The notes under the pieces were generated by a model, which made no database searches, was not told where the DNA came from, and saw nothing but the letters and a program-made list of their open reading frames with translations. Position numbers and translations under genes: made by a program. Below, one piece after another: positions 19,101 to 26,673 of a stretch of DNA of 64,000 nucleotides. Each line of letters begins with the position of its first letter. Position 1 is the stretch's first letter. The stretch is from Leptothoe sp034932105 (lineage in GTDB: Bacteria > Cyanobacteriota > Cyanobacteriia > Phormidesmidales > Phormidesmidaceae): contig NZ_JAYGIG010000002.1 in the NCBI RefSeq assembly GCF_034932105.1, positions 1-64,000 of the forward strand. Reading direction: 5' to 3'.

Positions 19101-19392
19101 TGCTGGGGTGCAAACGTCTGTGGCGAGTCTATGGCCCATCAGTGATGAGGGCACCCTAGGGATGATGACTTACTTTTATGAGAGTTTGCTAGCTGAGCCG
19201 GTTCGAGCTCATGCCCTACGTCAGGCACAGCTGGCTATGCTGCGGGGTGAGCTACAGTTTTCAGAGGGAACGCTATATGGCCTGGAAGGGAGAGAGTTAG
19301 CCCATTTCCCAGAGCTTCAATATCACGGACGTTGGAATTTTGCCCATCCCTTTTATTGGTCTACCTATACCCTAGTGGGCAGCCCTTGGTAG
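13186..19392 (+). CDS. Giant TPS-type haemagglutinin with C-terminal CHAT protease domain
   Basis: The protein has 2068 residues. Residues 1-32 form a signal peptide (VLALVSWLSVFTLGGFPAWGQ). Residues 35-170 form a two-partner-secretion domain (NGEQLEITGG, DGINLFHQFDLFNVAPGE, LWLINPAGLLFGPNV). Residues 725-1050 contain glycine/aspartate stretches such as GLGGDDSF, GGAGTDTVDY and GGDGNDTF, reminiscent of calcium-binding RTX repeats. Residues 1250-1494 are five 49-residue repeats. About 1640-2067 is a CHAT caspase-like domain with the dyad His1910 (VVHLASHGVFE) and Cys1953 (LMVLSACNTALGD). Such proteins should be exported through an outer-membrane TpsB pore, but no TpsB gene is in the window. 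The target of the protease is unknown. Cyanobacterial FHA-CHAT fusions are known as a family, but their biology is not. Confidence 0.9.
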   Translation: MGHLGWHQFNNRVLALVSWLSVFTLGGFPAWGQITSTESTTIIQNGEQLEITGGVQSVDGINLFHQFDLFNVAPGETVTFIAPDSIENILGRVGGGQASIIDGGLAVSNDANLWLINPAGLLFGPNVQLNLQGDFSAATADAIGFNQGWFTEGTDYYTLTGAPSSFAFISSPGYLVNLGDLGVAPGQNLRLLGGSVLNVGSLVAPEGTITVAAVTDDSRVNISQAGQLLTLETDVVIESGFPGINPVDLPTLLTGDGPGHGAESAYADRITVAADGSVSLTQTDWVEGTEIGAIAPGDTAITGTVTSAGDSGGQIAILGDRIALVDAQINADGISQGGQIYIGGNYQGAGPLPNATRTVVNSGTTLSANGIHHGDGGEIIIWADQATAFRGDIQARGGELGGNGGLIEISGKSTLSFDGTFDLSAPQGDFGSILFDPDNIEVVNGIGLANGDVELILPPFGTVVAADGDNGWFTIYETTLELWNGNANILLQANNNIVIRNLGGDNELRFQPGSGSITFTADADNDGVGSFDVEKAGDLINTSGRDITISGRAIDIEFLDAGTGDVSLIAQNLIQVRETLTADEISLQGNGMVLAGGNDSISGNTLSLQTWSPGQNIAVGSNIGSGTLDLSETDIRALKDGFTSISIGRPDGTGTIILYDSVADGGAAAFKDPVTILGGDTLQGPDQLTTWTITGNNQGNLDSIFSNGLTFENIDRIVARNNTSDILQGTGDDDTITLSRVNGGTFNGIDFDGIQNIRGLGGDDSFIFANGVAELFGSIDGGTGNNTLDFSNYITDIVVDLETGSTSGTGGISNIQNIIGGFGNNTIRGTGGDDIIILNGIETGSLNELIFQGFETILPGDGEDRFILNEGVAWTRLDGGAGTDTVDYGSYTTGVTIDLQNNTAKNVTQLANIEDFRGGMGVDTLLGTSGADAIAITGNNSGTLGSITFSGIENLDGQAGNDQIEITNTGTITGNIEGGGGTDTLDYSAYTNDVTFNFKQNNGSAVNSFTGLESFIGGDGNDTFMLNPAGTVNRINSIEGGAGNNTLVGDNVASVWNLTGTNTGNGPGVSNFSSIQNLVAGDQSDQVNFLASDAQFTGILNGRDGGLTLMGDSIGIGTAVRGFNELIFQPISADRDIHLGGLGLTPHLDISTAELLNISNDFTAITIGHSAGTGNITLGADVTLPVPTTIQTPNGNGSIDTQGFHLSAPELTLLAAQDITTADLTAINGITLNSGGAVNTQNILTSQTLDGGNVVINANRIAAQQINAAGLTNNGGDITLTAADSVEVAGSILSTGDVDGGNVVVDANRIAIQEINVAGSTNNGGDITLTAAADVELAGPIQATGNVDGGNVVADANNITTQRINVAGFTNNGGDVTLTAAADVEIAGSIQATGNVDGGNVVVDANNITTQQINATGLTNNGGDITLTAAADVEVAGPIQAGGLTDGGNVAIDANRISTQEINVNGLTNNGGDVTLSSVEDIEVASIRAEGNLAGGSVDIASQEFFRATDNFTALNGLAASISTAAVNGTGSITIRHAGNGSTPFNVGDDNLLGSNAALTSGDFQLTLGSSFLNSHILGNISILTQDIILPVIAPPVATLPSSPVITTPENISLTINPTFPLLNSRIKPLEESAGDQDSRESNSVLFERLESSFSDQFTSHLNLYERVSVSSTSLASAQQTLSNVEASTGVKPGVLYVYFLPPINKDTASPDANGLDPNDELGLLLLTHKGQAIRQKVEGVTRRDVMAVAETFSAQVTNAISSSSQYLPPAQQLYDWFISPVEAVLTQQGIQSLALAMDTGLRTLPVAALHNGDEFLVERYSLGVIPSFSLTDFNSENFLYSGIGNTQVLAMGASQFPSQQALPAVPEELEIVTKAFSKSEVFLNEDFTLNNLQTQIARNEFGVVHLASHGVFESGAPRNSYIQLWDQHLQLDQVHTLGLQGANIALMVLSACNTALGDREAEYGFAGLAVNAGVQTSVASLWPISDEGTLGMMTYFYESLLAEPVRAHALRQAQLAMLRGELQFSEGTLYGLEGRELAHFPELQYHGRWNFAHPFYWSTYTLVGSPW
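16933..17667 (+). repeat. Five tandem 147-bp repeats inside the CHAT gene
   Basis: Units start at 16933, 17080, 17227, 17374 and 17521, exactly 147 bases (49 codons) apart. Each opens with DGGN and includes a TNNGGD(I/V)TL motif. The DNA copies are closely similar, implying recent expansion. The length keeps the frame. Confidence 0.95.
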
Positions 19393-19562
19393 GCACCATC
19401 AACCCTACGGCAATTAGGATTTGGCTGTCTGGCTATGTATTTGCCTGACAGGGCGACCTGAAATCTGTGAACCTACAGAGGAAAGATGGGGGAAAGATGG
19501 GATGCACAAAGTCGCAGGGGAGCATGACACATCCCCTACGGTAAATTCACTGTCAATTAAAT

Positions 19563-20828
19563 CTATAGAGTCAAGGACTGGGGATTATTCTCGATCAGGT
19601 CCGCCAAATCCTTCAAGAAAGCAGCACCGTCAGCACCGTAGATGATGCGATGGTCACAGGTGATGTTGACCACCATCTGCTTCTTGATCCCAAACATGCC
19701 ATTGGCATCGGCGACGACCGTGGGCTTAGCACCACCTATAGCTAGAATGGAGCCCGTGCCGGGGGGCAGAATAGCATCAAAACTATTGACGCCATACATA
19801 CCCAGGTTGGACAGGGTGAAGGTGCCGGTGGTGTATTCCTCGGGCTTGAGCTGCTTGCTGCGGGAGCGGGCAACTAAATCATTCCAACTGCGGGATAGGG
19901 AGTAGATGTCCATTTGGTCTGCGCCGCGTAGGACGGGAGTAATTAGGCCACCATCAGGCATGGCAACGGCGACGGCGACGTTAATGCTGCCGTTGTACTG
20001 GATACCGGCATCCGTGTAGCTGGCGTTGACGATGGGATGCTTGGTGAGGGTGACGGCCACAGCCTTGGCAAGCAGACCGGTCATGGTCACCCCCTTAGGC
20101 TTAATTTGCTTGTAGAGGGCGTCTAAACCGTCGGTGGTGATGGTGTAGCTGGCGCGGAAGACGGGGACTGAGAGGCTGGCGTTCATGTTACGAACGACGG
20201 CCTGCTGCATGGTGTTGAAAGCTGTAACCTGGCCGGGCACCGGTGGTGGGGCGGTGGGCGCGGCTAGGATGGTGGGCGCGGCGACAGCCGGAGAGGGAAT
20301 AGTGGCGGCAATGGGGGTAGGTGTCTGACCGGCGGCTGTTTCGACGTCCTGGGCAATGATGCGACCGTAGGGGCCGGAGCCAACAAGGGTTTTGATGTCT
20401 ACTTTGAGTTGCTTGGCTAGTTTCTTAGCGCGGGGTGAGGCGATGAGGCGGCCACTGGGGGCTGCACTGCCATTTTGGGCTGCAGCAACCGGGGTAGCGG
20501 CGGCGGCAACGGGCTCGGGCTCGGCGGCGGCGGCAGGAGCAGGAGCACTCGCAGCAGCCCCTTGCTGTTTGGCGGCTTCGATTTCGGCTTCGGTTTCGGC
20601 GAGAAGTGCGATCGCACTTCCCACAGGAGCCACACCCCCCGCTTCTACCACAATGATGGCGAGGTACCCTTCGTAGAACGATTCGACGTCCATATCAGCC
20701 TTGTCGGACTCAACGACGACAACGGTTTCGCCTTTTTCTACCTTGTCACCAGGGGCTTTTGTCCAAGAAACAATTTTTCCCTCAGTCATGGTTGAGCTAA
20801 GGGCGGGCATGAACACTTCGCGAATCAT
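19563..20828 (-). CDS. pdhC: Pyruvate dehydrogenase E2, dihydrolipoamide acetyltransferase
   Basis: The protein has 421 residues. It has an N-terminal lipoyl domain (about 1-80) with the lipoylated Lys in VVVESDKADMDVES, an Ala/Pro-rich linker (about 85-125), an E1/E3-binding domain (ASPRAKKLAKQLKVDIKTL), a second linker, then the catalytic domain with ITCDHRIIYGADGAAFL. The His-Arg of the DHRxxDG motif is present; the expected Asp is Tyr, a form I recall as usual in cyanobacterial and plastid E2. It transfers acetyl groups from lipoamide to CoA. It is transcribed alone, downstream of a terminator. Confidence 0.95.
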   Translation of the reverse strand: MIREVFMPALSSTMTEGKIVSWTKAPGDKVEKGETVVVVESDKADMDVESFYEGYLAIIVVEAGGVAPVGSAIALLAETEAEIEAAKQQGAAASAPAPAAAAEPEPVAAAATPVAAAQNGSAAPSGRLIASPRAKKLAKQLKVDIKTLVGSGPYGRIIAQDVETAAGQTPTPIAATIPSPAVAAPTILAAPTAPPPVPGQVTAFNTMQQAVVRNMNASLSVPVFRASYTITTDGLDALYKQIKPKGVTMTGLLAKAVAVTLTKHPIVNASYTDAGIQYNGSINVAVAVAMPDGGLITPVLRGADQMDIYSLSRSWNDLVARSRSKQLKPEEYTTGTFTLSNLGMYGVNSFDAILPPGTGSILAIGGAKPTVVADANGMFGIKKQMVVNITCDHRIIYGADGAAFLKDLADLIENNPQSLTL

Positions 20829-20934
20829 TGGGAAATTCCGGGACGGGTTAACAACAAATGGGATAACGAACCGTAGCGGCGCGCCAGCATCTTATTCTAA
20901 AAGACTTTGTGCCATTGATTAAATGGGAAGTCAA

Positions 20935-20966
20935 ATAAAAAACCAGCGGTAAATTTACCGCTGGTT
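20935..20966 (-). terminator. Terminator of the YlqD-family gene
   Basis: Positions 20941-20966 form a perfect 26-base palindrome (ACCAGCGGTAAA / TTTACCGCTGGT). On the minus strand it runs into a six-base T tract. It lies about 65 bases past the stop of the gene at 21032-21472 and before pdhC. Confidence 0.9.
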
Positions 20967-21031
20967 GGATTGAAAATTTGATGGGGGCCATCTAGGGGGC
21001 ATCTAATGGGAATGGTGGGCAGTGTCCAACC

Positions 21032-21472
21032 CTACATTTCGCCGCGAATTTCTTCGATCACACCGTCGCGCAGGAGGATTTCCACCTGCATTTTTTTCAC
21101 CAGGTTATCGCCAGTGGCGGCTTTGAAGAAGCCGTCGATTTGGCCTTGGCTCACTTCTTTGTTGAGCTCTAGGGTCTGTACCTGCTGCAATTGCTGGAGA
21201 ATCTGATTTTTTTGCTGGAGTAGTTTATTTTTGTCTTCGTTCAGTTTGGCTTGAACGGTGGCCATCTGATTTTGCACAGTGTCGTTGGCTTCTTGCTTTT
21301 GGAGTTCGCTCACCATGCGTTGGCCCTGCATTTCTAGCTGCTGCAGGCGACTGTCGACGCCGTTAATCTGCTTTTGTAGCTGGTTCTGGGCTTCTTCTTT
21401 CCAGAGGGGGGTAACGACAGCCTTGACGTTGATGACTCGCTTTAAGAGGAGTTGGGAAGTCGAAGGATCCAT
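21032..21472 (-). CDS. YlqD-family coiled-coil protein
   Basis: The protein has 146 residues. The N-terminus LLLKRVINVKAVVTPLWKEE and the C-terminus VKKMQVEILLRDGVIEEIRGEM match the YlqD family, found in Firmicutes and cyanobacteria. Between them, about residues 25-100, is a Gln/Leu-rich coiled coil (LQQLEMQGQRMVSELQKQE, LLQQKNQILQQLQQVQ). The function is unknown. It is monocistronic with its own terminator. Confidence 0.85.
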   Translation of the reverse strand: MDPSTSQLLLKRVINVKAVVTPLWKEEAQNQLQKQINGVDSRLQQLEMQGQRMVSELQKQEANDTVQNQMATVQAKLNEDKNKLLQQKNQILQQLQQVQTLELNKEVSQGQIDGFFKAATGDNLVKKMQVEILLRDGVIEEIRGEM

Positions 21473-21620
21473 AGGATTATGAATAGGTAGCTTTAATGAT
21501 CAATTTCACTAGGTATATTACCCTTTCAGGTATGAAAGGGAGCGATTGACAGATTTTATGTAGTTTTGGAGACTAGCATGCCACCTGGCAAACCTCATTC
21601 TGCATACCTCTGATTGGGTG

Positions 21621-21775
21621 CCTAATTGGGGTATCAACTGAAGCTGAAAAATCCTGACTAGGTGGGGAATCAGGGGCCAGAACCCAGAAGTCAGCGAGGC
21701 CCTGACTCCTGACTCCTGACTCCTGAATACTATTCTCTGGAAAACATCCCGCTTTGAGTTGGTACCCCCTAATTG
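21621..21775 (+). mobile_element. Miniature inverted-repeat element, copy 2, with 8-bp target duplication
   Basis: The element proper is 21629-21767 (139 bp), starting GGGTATCAACTGAAG and ending TTGAGTTGGTACCC. It is flanked by CCTAATTG at 21621-21628 and 21768-21775. Inside is a run of CTCCTGA heptamers (about 21706-21726), longer than in the other copies, which explains the size difference. Confidence 0.88.
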
Positions 21776-21839
21776 CATTCATTCGGTCTAAGTAGGCTAT
21801 GCCGACTAGGCTTCAGGTACCCAGGTCGCCTTTTTCCAT

Positions 21840-23783
21840 CTACTGTACAAACAACTGATCAATTAGGTCCTGATAATGCTGTGTCACCACTGGACGCTTG
21901 ATCTTCAGCGTCTGGGTAAGCATACCGTTTTCGATGGAAAAGGGCTCCCTCAGGAGGGTAAAGGGGCCGATGCGCTCATCGGGACGATAGCCAGGGCGGG
22001 CTTTGACTTCACGGGTAAGTTCTTGTTTAAATAGCGTTTGGATTTTGACATCGTCCAGGGCGGCGGTGTGGGCGTCGTCGAGGGTGATGCCTTGGCCGGT
22101 GGCCCACTGACTGAGGGCTTCAAGGTTGGGAACAATCAGGGCTCCGAGGACTTTTTGGTCCTGGCCGACGAGCATGATTTGGTCAATATAAGGGCTGCTG
22201 GCGCAGGCGTTTTCGATAGGCTGGGGTTCGATATTTTCGCCGTTGGTGAGGACGATGGTGTCCTTGGCTCGACCGGTGATGATCAGATCGCCTCTGGGGG
22301 TGATTTTGCCCAGATCGCCGGTGTCGAACCAACCGTCCGGGTCGATAGCTTTGGTGGTGGCGTCTGGATTTTTGTAGTAGCCCTGCATAACTTGGGGGCC
22401 TCGGATCAGGACGAGGCCTTGCTGGCCCTGGGGCAGGTCTTGGCGGCTGTCGAGGTCAACGATGCGGGTTTCGGTGCCGGGCAGGGCATTCCCATCGGCC
22501 CCCCGCAGGTTCTGCCAAGGACGGCGCACATGGGTGATGGGGGAGGTTTCGGTGAGGCCATAGCCACCGAGAATATCCACGCCGATGATTTCGTAGAAGT
22601 CTTCCAGGTGGTCGGCAATGGAACCACCGCCGCTGACGACAAAGTCGATTTGGCCGCCGGTGGCTTCGCGGACTTTTTTGTAGACCATGGTGTCGCCCAG
22701 CTTGTGGACGGGCCAGAGCACGGCAGCTTGGGTGCTGGCCATGGCTTTTTCCAGGGAGTTGGGGTTTTGGTCCAGGCTGAGGCCGTTGGCCATGCGCTTG
22801 GCGGTAATGTAGCGCTGGCTTTGGTGGAGAAAGAAGTTGATCAGCTTTTGTTTGCTGTCGGGCTGTTCGCGAAATTGCTTTTGGACGCCTTCGTAGATCG
22901 ATTCCCACAGGCGGGGTACGCCCACCATATAGCGGGGTTTAAAGGCTTTGAGGTCTTTTTTGACGTGGCGGATGCTGGTGTAGATCTGGTGAACGCCCTG
23001 GGACAGGGTGAAGTATTCAAAGGTGCGTTCGTAGCAGTGCCAAATGGGCAAAATGCTCATGACTTTGGAGCCAGGGACCAACTTGACGACACTGCAGGCT
23101 CCGGATATTTGGGATAGCAGATTCCCGTGGCTGAGCATGACGCCCTTGGGTCGGCCGGAAGTACCGGAGGTATACATAAGAGTGGCTAGGGTGGTGCGAT
23201 CGCAATCCACCGGCTTCACCTCCACCCCATGACCCAACTCCATAATCTGATTAAAATTCAGTAGCTTAGCCGTCGTCCCTAGCTGATCTACCTGGGGTGT
23301 TTCATCGGACAGCACAGCAATAAACCGCAGCTCCTTATCTCCTAGGCGATCGACTAGGTTAGTCAGGGTAGCCTGATCCTGCACAATCATCGCCACCGCA
23401 TCACTGTTGTCGAGGATAAAGGCCAGCTCATCCTTATCCGCCTGGGAACCCCGCACTGCATCCACCGCACCCGCCGTCATAATCCCCTGATCCACCACCA
23501 GCCAGCGGGGCTGATTGTCAGAGAAAAGGGCAATTTTATCCTGGGGTTGAATGCCTAGGGTTTGTAACCCGGCAGCAAACTGCTTAATCTGCTGGGCCAG
23601 TTCCCCGTAAGTCAGACTGCGTTTGGGGGTGCCATGGGGATCTTCCAGGGCCGTTTGATCGGGAAATCGCCCCGCGACGATGGGCCAAATTTCAGCCACC
23701 GATTGGATATGGCTATAGTCAATGGACTGACTAAGGTTTTGTTGTTCCTGGGGGGCAAGGGTGGCGGCAGTTATAGCAGTCAT
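21840..23783 (-). CDS. aas: Long-chain acyl-ACP/acyl-CoA synthetase (Aas/FadD type)
   Basis: The protein has 647 residues. The AMP-binding signature is TLMYTSGTSGRPKGVMLSHG; further motifs are GYGLTETSPI, GWFDTGDLG and the late ITGRAKDTIVLTNGENIEP. This is the single-copy cyanobacterial acyl activating enzyme, which recycles free fatty acids onto ACP (or CoA). The C-terminus LKIKRPVVTQHYQDLIDQLF is normal for the family. It is separate from, and not closely related to, the fatty acyl-AMP ligase at 59392. It is divergent from the phosphoesterase gene at 24123. Confidence 0.93.
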   Translation of the reverse strand: MTAITAATLAPQEQQNLSQSIDYSHIQSVAEIWPIVAGRFPDQTALEDPHGTPKRSLTYGELAQQIKQFAAGLQTLGIQPQDKIALFSDNQPRWLVVDQGIMTAGAVDAVRGSQADKDELAFILDNSDAVAMIVQDQATLTNLVDRLGDKELRFIAVLSDETPQVDQLGTTAKLLNFNQIMELGHGVEVKPVDCDRTTLATLMYTSGTSGRPKGVMLSHGNLLSQISGACSVVKLVPGSKVMSILPIWHCYERTFEYFTLSQGVHQIYTSIRHVKKDLKAFKPRYMVGVPRLWESIYEGVQKQFREQPDSKQKLINFFLHQSQRYITAKRMANGLSLDQNPNSLEKAMASTQAAVLWPVHKLGDTMVYKKVREATGGQIDFVVSGGGSIADHLEDFYEIIGVDILGGYGLTETSPITHVRRPWQNLRGADGNALPGTETRIVDLDSRQDLPQGQQGLVLIRGPQVMQGYYKNPDATTKAIDPDGWFDTGDLGKITPRGDLIITGRAKDTIVLTNGENIEPQPIENACASSPYIDQIMLVGQDQKVLGALIVPNLEALSQWATGQGITLDDAHTAALDDVKIQTLFKQELTREVKARPGYRPDERIGPFTLLREPFSIENGMLTQTLKIKRPVVTQHYQDLIDQLFVQ

Positions 23784-24081
23784 AAAAGTGTCCTAAACCG
23801 ATGTCTTAAAATACCGTGGGGGCTGGCGATAGATAGGGTGGAACCTAGAAAAACCAAAGGTTTCAGCTTGGATGTGAGGTCTTAATCAAACGGGCCACTC
23901 TGATCGGAGATCTCTGCTATCGAGCATCTCCATAAAACCCAAAACTCAAAATTAATCTACCGCTAATATTCTATCCCTGTGGATTTTATAGTTTCGTGGG
24001 TAAACCCTGCACTTGTGGTCCTACCTAGACCAGTCCGGCAACTGTCAAATCCCAGCTGCTGAACTTGGTCAGCCTTAACAA

Positions 24082-24096
24082 TTAACGTTACGTTAA
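24082..24096. promoter_or_regulatory. Operator-like palindrome TTAACG-TTA-CGTTAA
   Basis: Six-base perfect arms with a three-base spacer lie in the 339-base gap between the divergent aas and phosphoesterase genes, 27 bases before the latter. No regulator is assigned. Confidence 0.3.
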
Positions 24097-24122
24097 GTAA
24101 CAAAACCTGTGTTCCTGAATCC

Positions 24123-24950
24123 ATGCGTCCACTCTTTTCCGGTCCGCTGACGGTTGAATCCCTGGAGATTCCGATTCGGGATTTACCGCCAAGGCTAAAA
24201 GGTACGGTAGTTGTGCAGCTGTCAGATTTTCACTACGACGGGCAGCGATTATCAGAACAGATGTTGGCGGAGGCTATTGCCACCATCCTCAACCTCAACC
24301 CAGACTTGGTGGTTTTCACCGGCGATTTCATTACCCACGAACCTACTCCCATCCACCAACTGGCGGCTCAACTCCGACCCATCGCCCAGGCTTTTCCCAC
24401 CTATGCCATCCTAGGCAACCACGATAACTACTGGCCCATGGCCCGACCGACCATCACCGCCGCCCTTACCAGCAGCAACATCCCCGTCCTTTGGAACCAA
24501 ATTGCCTATCCCCTAGGCGATGACCTGGCCCTAGTCGGCCTAGCCGACTATTACCACCGGGACTTTAGCCCCCAGGTACTGGACCAGCTGCCCCCCCACC
24601 TGCCCCGCATTGTCCTTTCCCACAACCCAGACACCGCCGAGCATATGATCCCCTGGCGTGTCGATCTGCAGCTCTCAGGCCATACCCACGGTGGCCAAAT
24701 CGTCATCCCCGGCCTGGGTAACATGGCCTCCCATTGGTTTAACTTCCGCAAACGCTTGCCTCGGGTATTGCGCAATAGCCGACTGCCCTACGTCAGTAAT
24801 CGGTGTGCCAGTGCGGTCACCCATTGGGAATGGGCCATGGGGCTGCATCAAGTTGGGCAGAATACCCTCTACGTCAATCGAGGGTTAGGTACCTACGCTC
24901 CGGGTCGCTTGTTCTGTAATCCAGAAATTACGGTGATTACCTTGGTTTAG
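24123..24950 (+). CDS. Calcineurin-like metallophosphoesterase (YaeI/YkuE type)
   Basis: The protein has 275 residues. All metallophosphoesterase motifs are present in order: VVQLSDFHYD, LVVFTGDFI, ILGNHDNYW, IVLSHNPD and LQLSGHTHGGQI, giving the two-metal ligand set. The closest named relatives act on phosphodiesters such as UDP-diacylglucosamine or cell-envelope lipids, but the substrate here is unknown. There is no signal peptide. No clear ribosome binding site precedes ATG 24123. It is followed by ilvE after about 100 bases on the same strand. Confidence 0.88.
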   Translation: MRPLFSGPLTVESLEIPIRDLPPRLKGTVVVQLSDFHYDGQRLSEQMLAEAIATILNLNPDLVVFTGDFITHEPTPIHQLAAQLRPIAQAFPTYAILGNHDNYWPMARPTITAALTSSNIPVLWNQIAYPLGDDLALVGLADYYHRDFSPQVLDQLPPHLPRIVLSHNPDTAEHMIPWRVDLQLSGHTHGGQIVIPGLGNMASHWFNFRKRLPRVLRNSRLPYVSNRCASAVTHWEWAMGLHQVGQNTLYVNRGLGTYAPGRLFCNPEITVITLV

Positions 24951-25051
24951 GTACAAACCTTAAAGAACCCATACATTCCCCCCACCGATCTCCCGTTTAA
25001 CCAGGAACTCCTCTATCCTAGGTAAAACGATTTCTGAAACCTGCAGGTCCA

Positions 25052-25966
25052 ATGCAAAATTTTCTGCCGATTACATATTTTGAGGGTCAGTTTTGTCCAT
25101 TTGAGGAGGCCAAAATCTCCATTGCTACCCATGCGTTGCACTACGGTACGGCGGCTTTTGGTGGTTTGCGAGGCATTCCCGACCCTCAAAATGAAAATCG
25201 GGCCTTGCTATTTCGCTTAGACCGCCACTGTGCGCGGCTCAGCTCCAGTGCCCGCCTGCTAAATTTTGACCTGTCCGCAGACAAAATTCAGCATGTAATT
25301 ACAGAATTTGTCAAACAGAACAGTCCCAAGACCTCCTTCTACATTCGGCCCTTTGTGTACACATCGGACCTGGGCATTGCCCCTCGACTGCACAATGTCA
25401 AAAAAGACTTTTTTGTCTATGGTCTAGAGCTGGGGGATTATCTTTCCCCCGAGGGCGTCACCTGTCGCATTAGTTCCTGGTATCGCCAAGAAGACCGTAG
25501 TCTGCCGTTACGAGGCAAAATCAGCGGGGCCTACATTACCTCCTCCCTAGCCAAAACCGAAGCCGTAGAGTCAGGCTTTGACGAAGCAATTTTGATGAAC
25601 TCCCAGGGCAAGGTTAGCGAAGCCTCAGGGATGAACATATTCATCGTGCGCAACGGTAAACTGATTGCCCCAGGTTTTGAGCAGGACATCCTGGAGGGGA
25701 TCACCCGCGATAGCGTACTACAGGTGGCTAAGGATTTGGGCATTGATGTGGTAGAACGTCCCGTGGACAAGTCGGAACTGCTGATTGCCGATGAGATCTT
25801 TTTGAGCGGTACAGCGGCAAAAGTGACACCGGTACGCCAGGTGGAAAACTATACGCTGTCAACGGTGCGGCCTGTGACCGATCGGATTCGCGATCAGCTC
25901 ACTGCAATTACCGAAGGGCGGGATGAGCGTTACCAGGACTGGGTATTTGGGATAGACCTGGCTTAA
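25052..25966 (+). CDS. ilvE: Branched-chain amino acid aminotransferase
   Basis: The protein has 304 residues, class IV PLP aminotransferase. The catalytic Lys is in LRGKISGAYITSSLAKTEAV; other motifs are HALHYGTAAFGGLRG, EASGMNIFIVRNGKL, ILEGITRDSVLQVA and EIFLSGTAAKVTPV. It catalyses the last step of leucine, isoleucine and valine synthesis. Length and start are normal. Confidence 0.95.
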   Translation: MQNFLPITYFEGQFCPFEEAKISIATHALHYGTAAFGGLRGIPDPQNENRALLFRLDRHCARLSSSARLLNFDLSADKIQHVITEFVKQNSPKTSFYIRPFVYTSDLGIAPRLHNVKKDFFVYGLELGDYLSPEGVTCRISSWYRQEDRSLPLRGKISGAYITSSLAKTEAVESGFDEAILMNSQGKVSEASGMNIFIVRNGKLIAPGFEQDILEGITRDSVLQVAKDLGIDVVERPVDKSELLIADEIFLSGTAAKVTPVRQVENYTLSTVRPVTDRIRDQLTAITEGRDERYQDWVFGIDLA

Positions 25967-26673
25967 GAGCAGTCAGTCAACAATGAGTCCTCTCAATACA
26001 GTCAGTACTCTCAGTACATTAGATGAAATATCTTAGATGGAATGGGTCTAGCTTTGTAGTTTTATACAAAGCTACATCGCGCTTTTGAAACAGTAAGTTG
26101 AAATTCAACTAGCTGTTGTTTCTTCGGGATACTGTATTCAGTTCGATGATTAAAGTGATCCAGGGCTCTAAACAGAATCAGGTAAATCTCTAGACGTTTG
26201 TCAAAAGCGATGTGTGTAGGTCTTGTTCCAGTTGTTTGGTCAGCTTACAGAATTCGGTGCGGGATTGATATACCGCGATTAGGGAAGAGACCGATAGGGT
26301 AATCAGACCTGATGCAATTGCTATGAACAATTATTCCGGCTGCATGGTTTTGCCTATATCTCGTCACCAGTATATGGGGCTAACAATACTGGAAGATCAA
26401 CCGTTCTTCAACTCAAACCAATTATCACGCCTAAATTGAGCCATAAGAGTTTTCTGAGAACGTCTCAGCTCGAACCAGTGCTCACGGCTGAATCAATCAT
26501 TCAGAGTTTTCTGAGAACGTCTCAGCAAACTCGTGTAAGTCTGTCATTGAGCTCTAATCAATTCCTAAGTCTGAAGCTATGGAGTCTCGATATAGTGTGG
26601 ATGTAACGGAAAAACGTTAAACCCAGCGTTTTGTTTTTACTGTTGATCCATTCTATTTTTTGAGGTGATTACC
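25967..26673. other. Long gap upstream of the small peptide gene
   Basis: This 707-base gap has no convincing gene. It contains a perfect hairpin TAGCTTTGTA / TACAAAGCTA (26049-26074) after ilvE and two copies of an operator-like palindrome (26454 and 26511). A TATAGT hexamer at 26591-26596 could be the -10 box for the peptide gene. A 38-codon frame beginning near 26320 (MNNYSGCMVLPISRH...) is unsupported. Confidence 0.5.
26446..26526. promoter_or_regulatory. Paired palindromic sites upstream of the peptide gene
   Basis: A 24-base word occurs twice, at 26446-26469 and 26503-26526, with no mismatch. Each copy contains the palindrome CTGAGAACGTCTCAG (arms CTGAGA/TCTCAG, spacer ACG). The centres are 57 bases apart and lie 150-220 bases before the peptide start. 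This is the pattern expected of two binding sites for a dimeric regulator. It does not match a regulator that I can name. Confidence 0.6.

Noticed and set aside
21518..21782. 69-86-codon minus-strand frames
   Set aside because: They are translations of the miniature element copy 2.
22038..23117. 359-codon plus-strand frame opposite aas
   Set aside because: It is a mirror of the strongly supported acyl-ACP synthetase gene; Gly/Val/Asp-rich translation without family motifs.
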